From positions 248,001-312,000 of the forward strand of contig VXAZ01008140.1 in assembly GCA_013399875.1 (NCBI GenBank): a DNA stretch of 64,000 nt, given 5' to 3'. Source of the stretch: Gymnorhina tibicen (lineage: Eukaryota; Chordata; Aves; Passeriformes; Artamidae). Made by a program: the position numbers and the translations under genes. The notes under the pieces are model-generated. The model saw nothing but the letters and a program-made list of their open reading frames with translations. It was not told the DNA's origin and made no database searches. Of this stretch, positions 62,907-64,000 are shown piece after piece; the stretch's first letter is position 1; each line of letters begins with the position of its first letter.

Positions 62907-62954
62907 CAGATGGGAAGGGGCAGATGGGAAGGGGCAGATGGGAAGGGGCAGATG
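62907..62954. repeat. 14-bp minisatellite, 3.4 perfect copies
   Basis: The unit CAGATGGGAAGGGG is repeated without mismatch at 62907, 62921 and 62935, with a partial copy at 62949. It is purine-rich on the plus strand. Confidence 0.95.
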
Positions 62955-63400
62955 TAGTAATTTGGGGGGGTTTCCCTCCTGTGAAGATGAGTGAGCACCA
63001 CAGGAATGAGAAATGAAGCTCAACACAGAGGTGGAGTCTGCCTGAAAACTGGCACAACACATCATTGCGCTGAAGGATTTCAGTTTTCACATGCTCCATT
63101 TTTCCAACCCAACAAAATGAATTTTTCCACAGAAGCAGATGCTTTTCTTGAAAGATTTCTTTGAGCAGAAATGCCAAATTCTCCATCAGGAAAGTGTTTT
63201 GATGGAAGCATTTTCAACCAGCCCCATTCAAGGTCTATTTCAGGACTGGCCTTTGCTGGCCTGAGTCAGTTCTTTAACTCATCATGTTTTTTTTTTCCTG
63301 CCATTACATACTTTTAAATTGAGAGTGTCTCTGCTTTAACTGAGCTCCTGCTACTGTTTAAACAAGCCCTTGTTCTGAGTCAGGTCATGAACACTGAGCA

Positions 63401-63430
63401 CGGCAGCCCTGGCGTGACCAGGGGCTGCCG
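63401..63430. repeat. GC-rich inverted repeat
   Basis: CGGCAGCCCTGG (63401-63412) faces CCAGGGGCTGCCG (63418-63430) across a 5-base loop. It pairs throughout except for one bulged G on the right arm. Confidence 0.75.
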
Positions 63431-64000
63431 GGCAACAATCATCTCCCAGTAGGGAATCCCCTTCCCAGCAGGATCCTGGCTGTTGCACAGGGATTGCTCA
63501 TCCCTCCACACTTTTCTCTGACCCCCCCTCTGAAAAGACAACAATTTCAAACCAGTTTTAAGGCACTTTTCAGCCTACTCCACCCATTTCCAGAGTGATG
63601 TCAGAAGAGTTTAAAACCATTGTCTGGTTCCACAGGATAATTTCCACTCACATTGCCACTGATGACCTGGGAATGATTTCTTTCCCTCTCAGTTTCAGCT
63701 CAGCATTCTGCTGCATCCATGTTGCATCCCCTGCCCTCCAAGTGCAGGAGGAAGAGGGTTCCAAAGAGCAGCAGATGCCACCAGCACAGCAAGGTATGGC
63801 ATCAAGCAGCTTGGGATGCTCCAACCATGTCTCTAGGTTTGCCACCCTTCCCAAGGAGGGCTTTGACCAAAATCCTGTTTTTTTCCATTACTGGGATGGG
63901 ATTTGGGCAAGGTGGGCTGCAGACAATTAACAGGGCATAGTCCCATAGCTCTGACCTGCACTGATAGCAGCAACCTCCGCCTTGAGCCACAAAACAGACA

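Larger units (their letters stand above)
60306..64000. other. Intergenic sequence at the right edge
   Basis: This stretch contains a 630-base minus-strand open frame (60365-60997) with no recognisable domain, two tandem repeats (61621-61737, 62907-62954) and a GC-rich inverted repeat at 63401-63430. No gene is supported. Confidence 0.45.

Noticed and set aside
1..64000. Search for miR-455, hosted by COL27A1 in mammals
   Set aside because: The mature 3p sequence as I recall it was not seen on either strand. It lies in a later intron, outside this window.

Overview
The window looks like a stretch of bird nuclear genome. It has large introns with one recognisable vertebrate gene, many short 3' fragments of CR1-type LINEs (the main avian interspersed repeat), two solo LTRs of endogenous retroviruses, CpG islands, A/T homopolymers and one short run of N (31344-31370). 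No bacterial, phage or CRISPR feature was seen. The avian call rests on the CR1 and LTR content and the compact layout. A turtle or crocodilian cannot be fully excluded from sequence alone.

The only protein-coding gene I can support is the 5' end of COL27A1 (collagen type XXVII alpha-1 chain) on the minus strand. Three exons were rebuilt by hand from splice sites and reading phase. Exon 1 (coding part 22542-22597) carries the start codon. Exon 2 (14287-14357) carries the signal-peptide core. The large exon 3 (7750-9188) carries the thrombospondin-N-terminal/laminin-G-like domain, the Thr/Pro/Ser-rich variable region and the first Gly-X-Y triplets. The phases (2, then 1, then 0) join into an uninterrupted 522-residue N-terminus matching vertebrate COL27A1. 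Intron 1 is about 8.2 kb, intron 2 about 5.1 kb, and intron 3 runs off the left edge (at least 7.7 kb). The rest of the collagen helix lies outside the window.

Upstream of the start codon (higher coordinates) are two tiny upstream ORFs joined by a one-base stop/start overlap. A CpG island covers exon 1 and the start of intron 1. A second CpG island near 24.2-24.7 kb has a TATA-like motif pointing toward the gene.

From 24.7 to 64 kb I recognise no exon. In mammals the divergent neighbour of COL27A1 is KIF12, then AMBP. I found neither, so this appears to be a long upstream intergenic region. It holds two solo LTRs in opposite orientation (33754-34385 with a 6-bp target duplication, 35098-35563 with a 4-bp duplication), CR1 fragments, two short tandem repeats, inverted repeats and some AT-rich segments with clustered homeodomain/HNF1-like motifs that could be distal regulatory elements.
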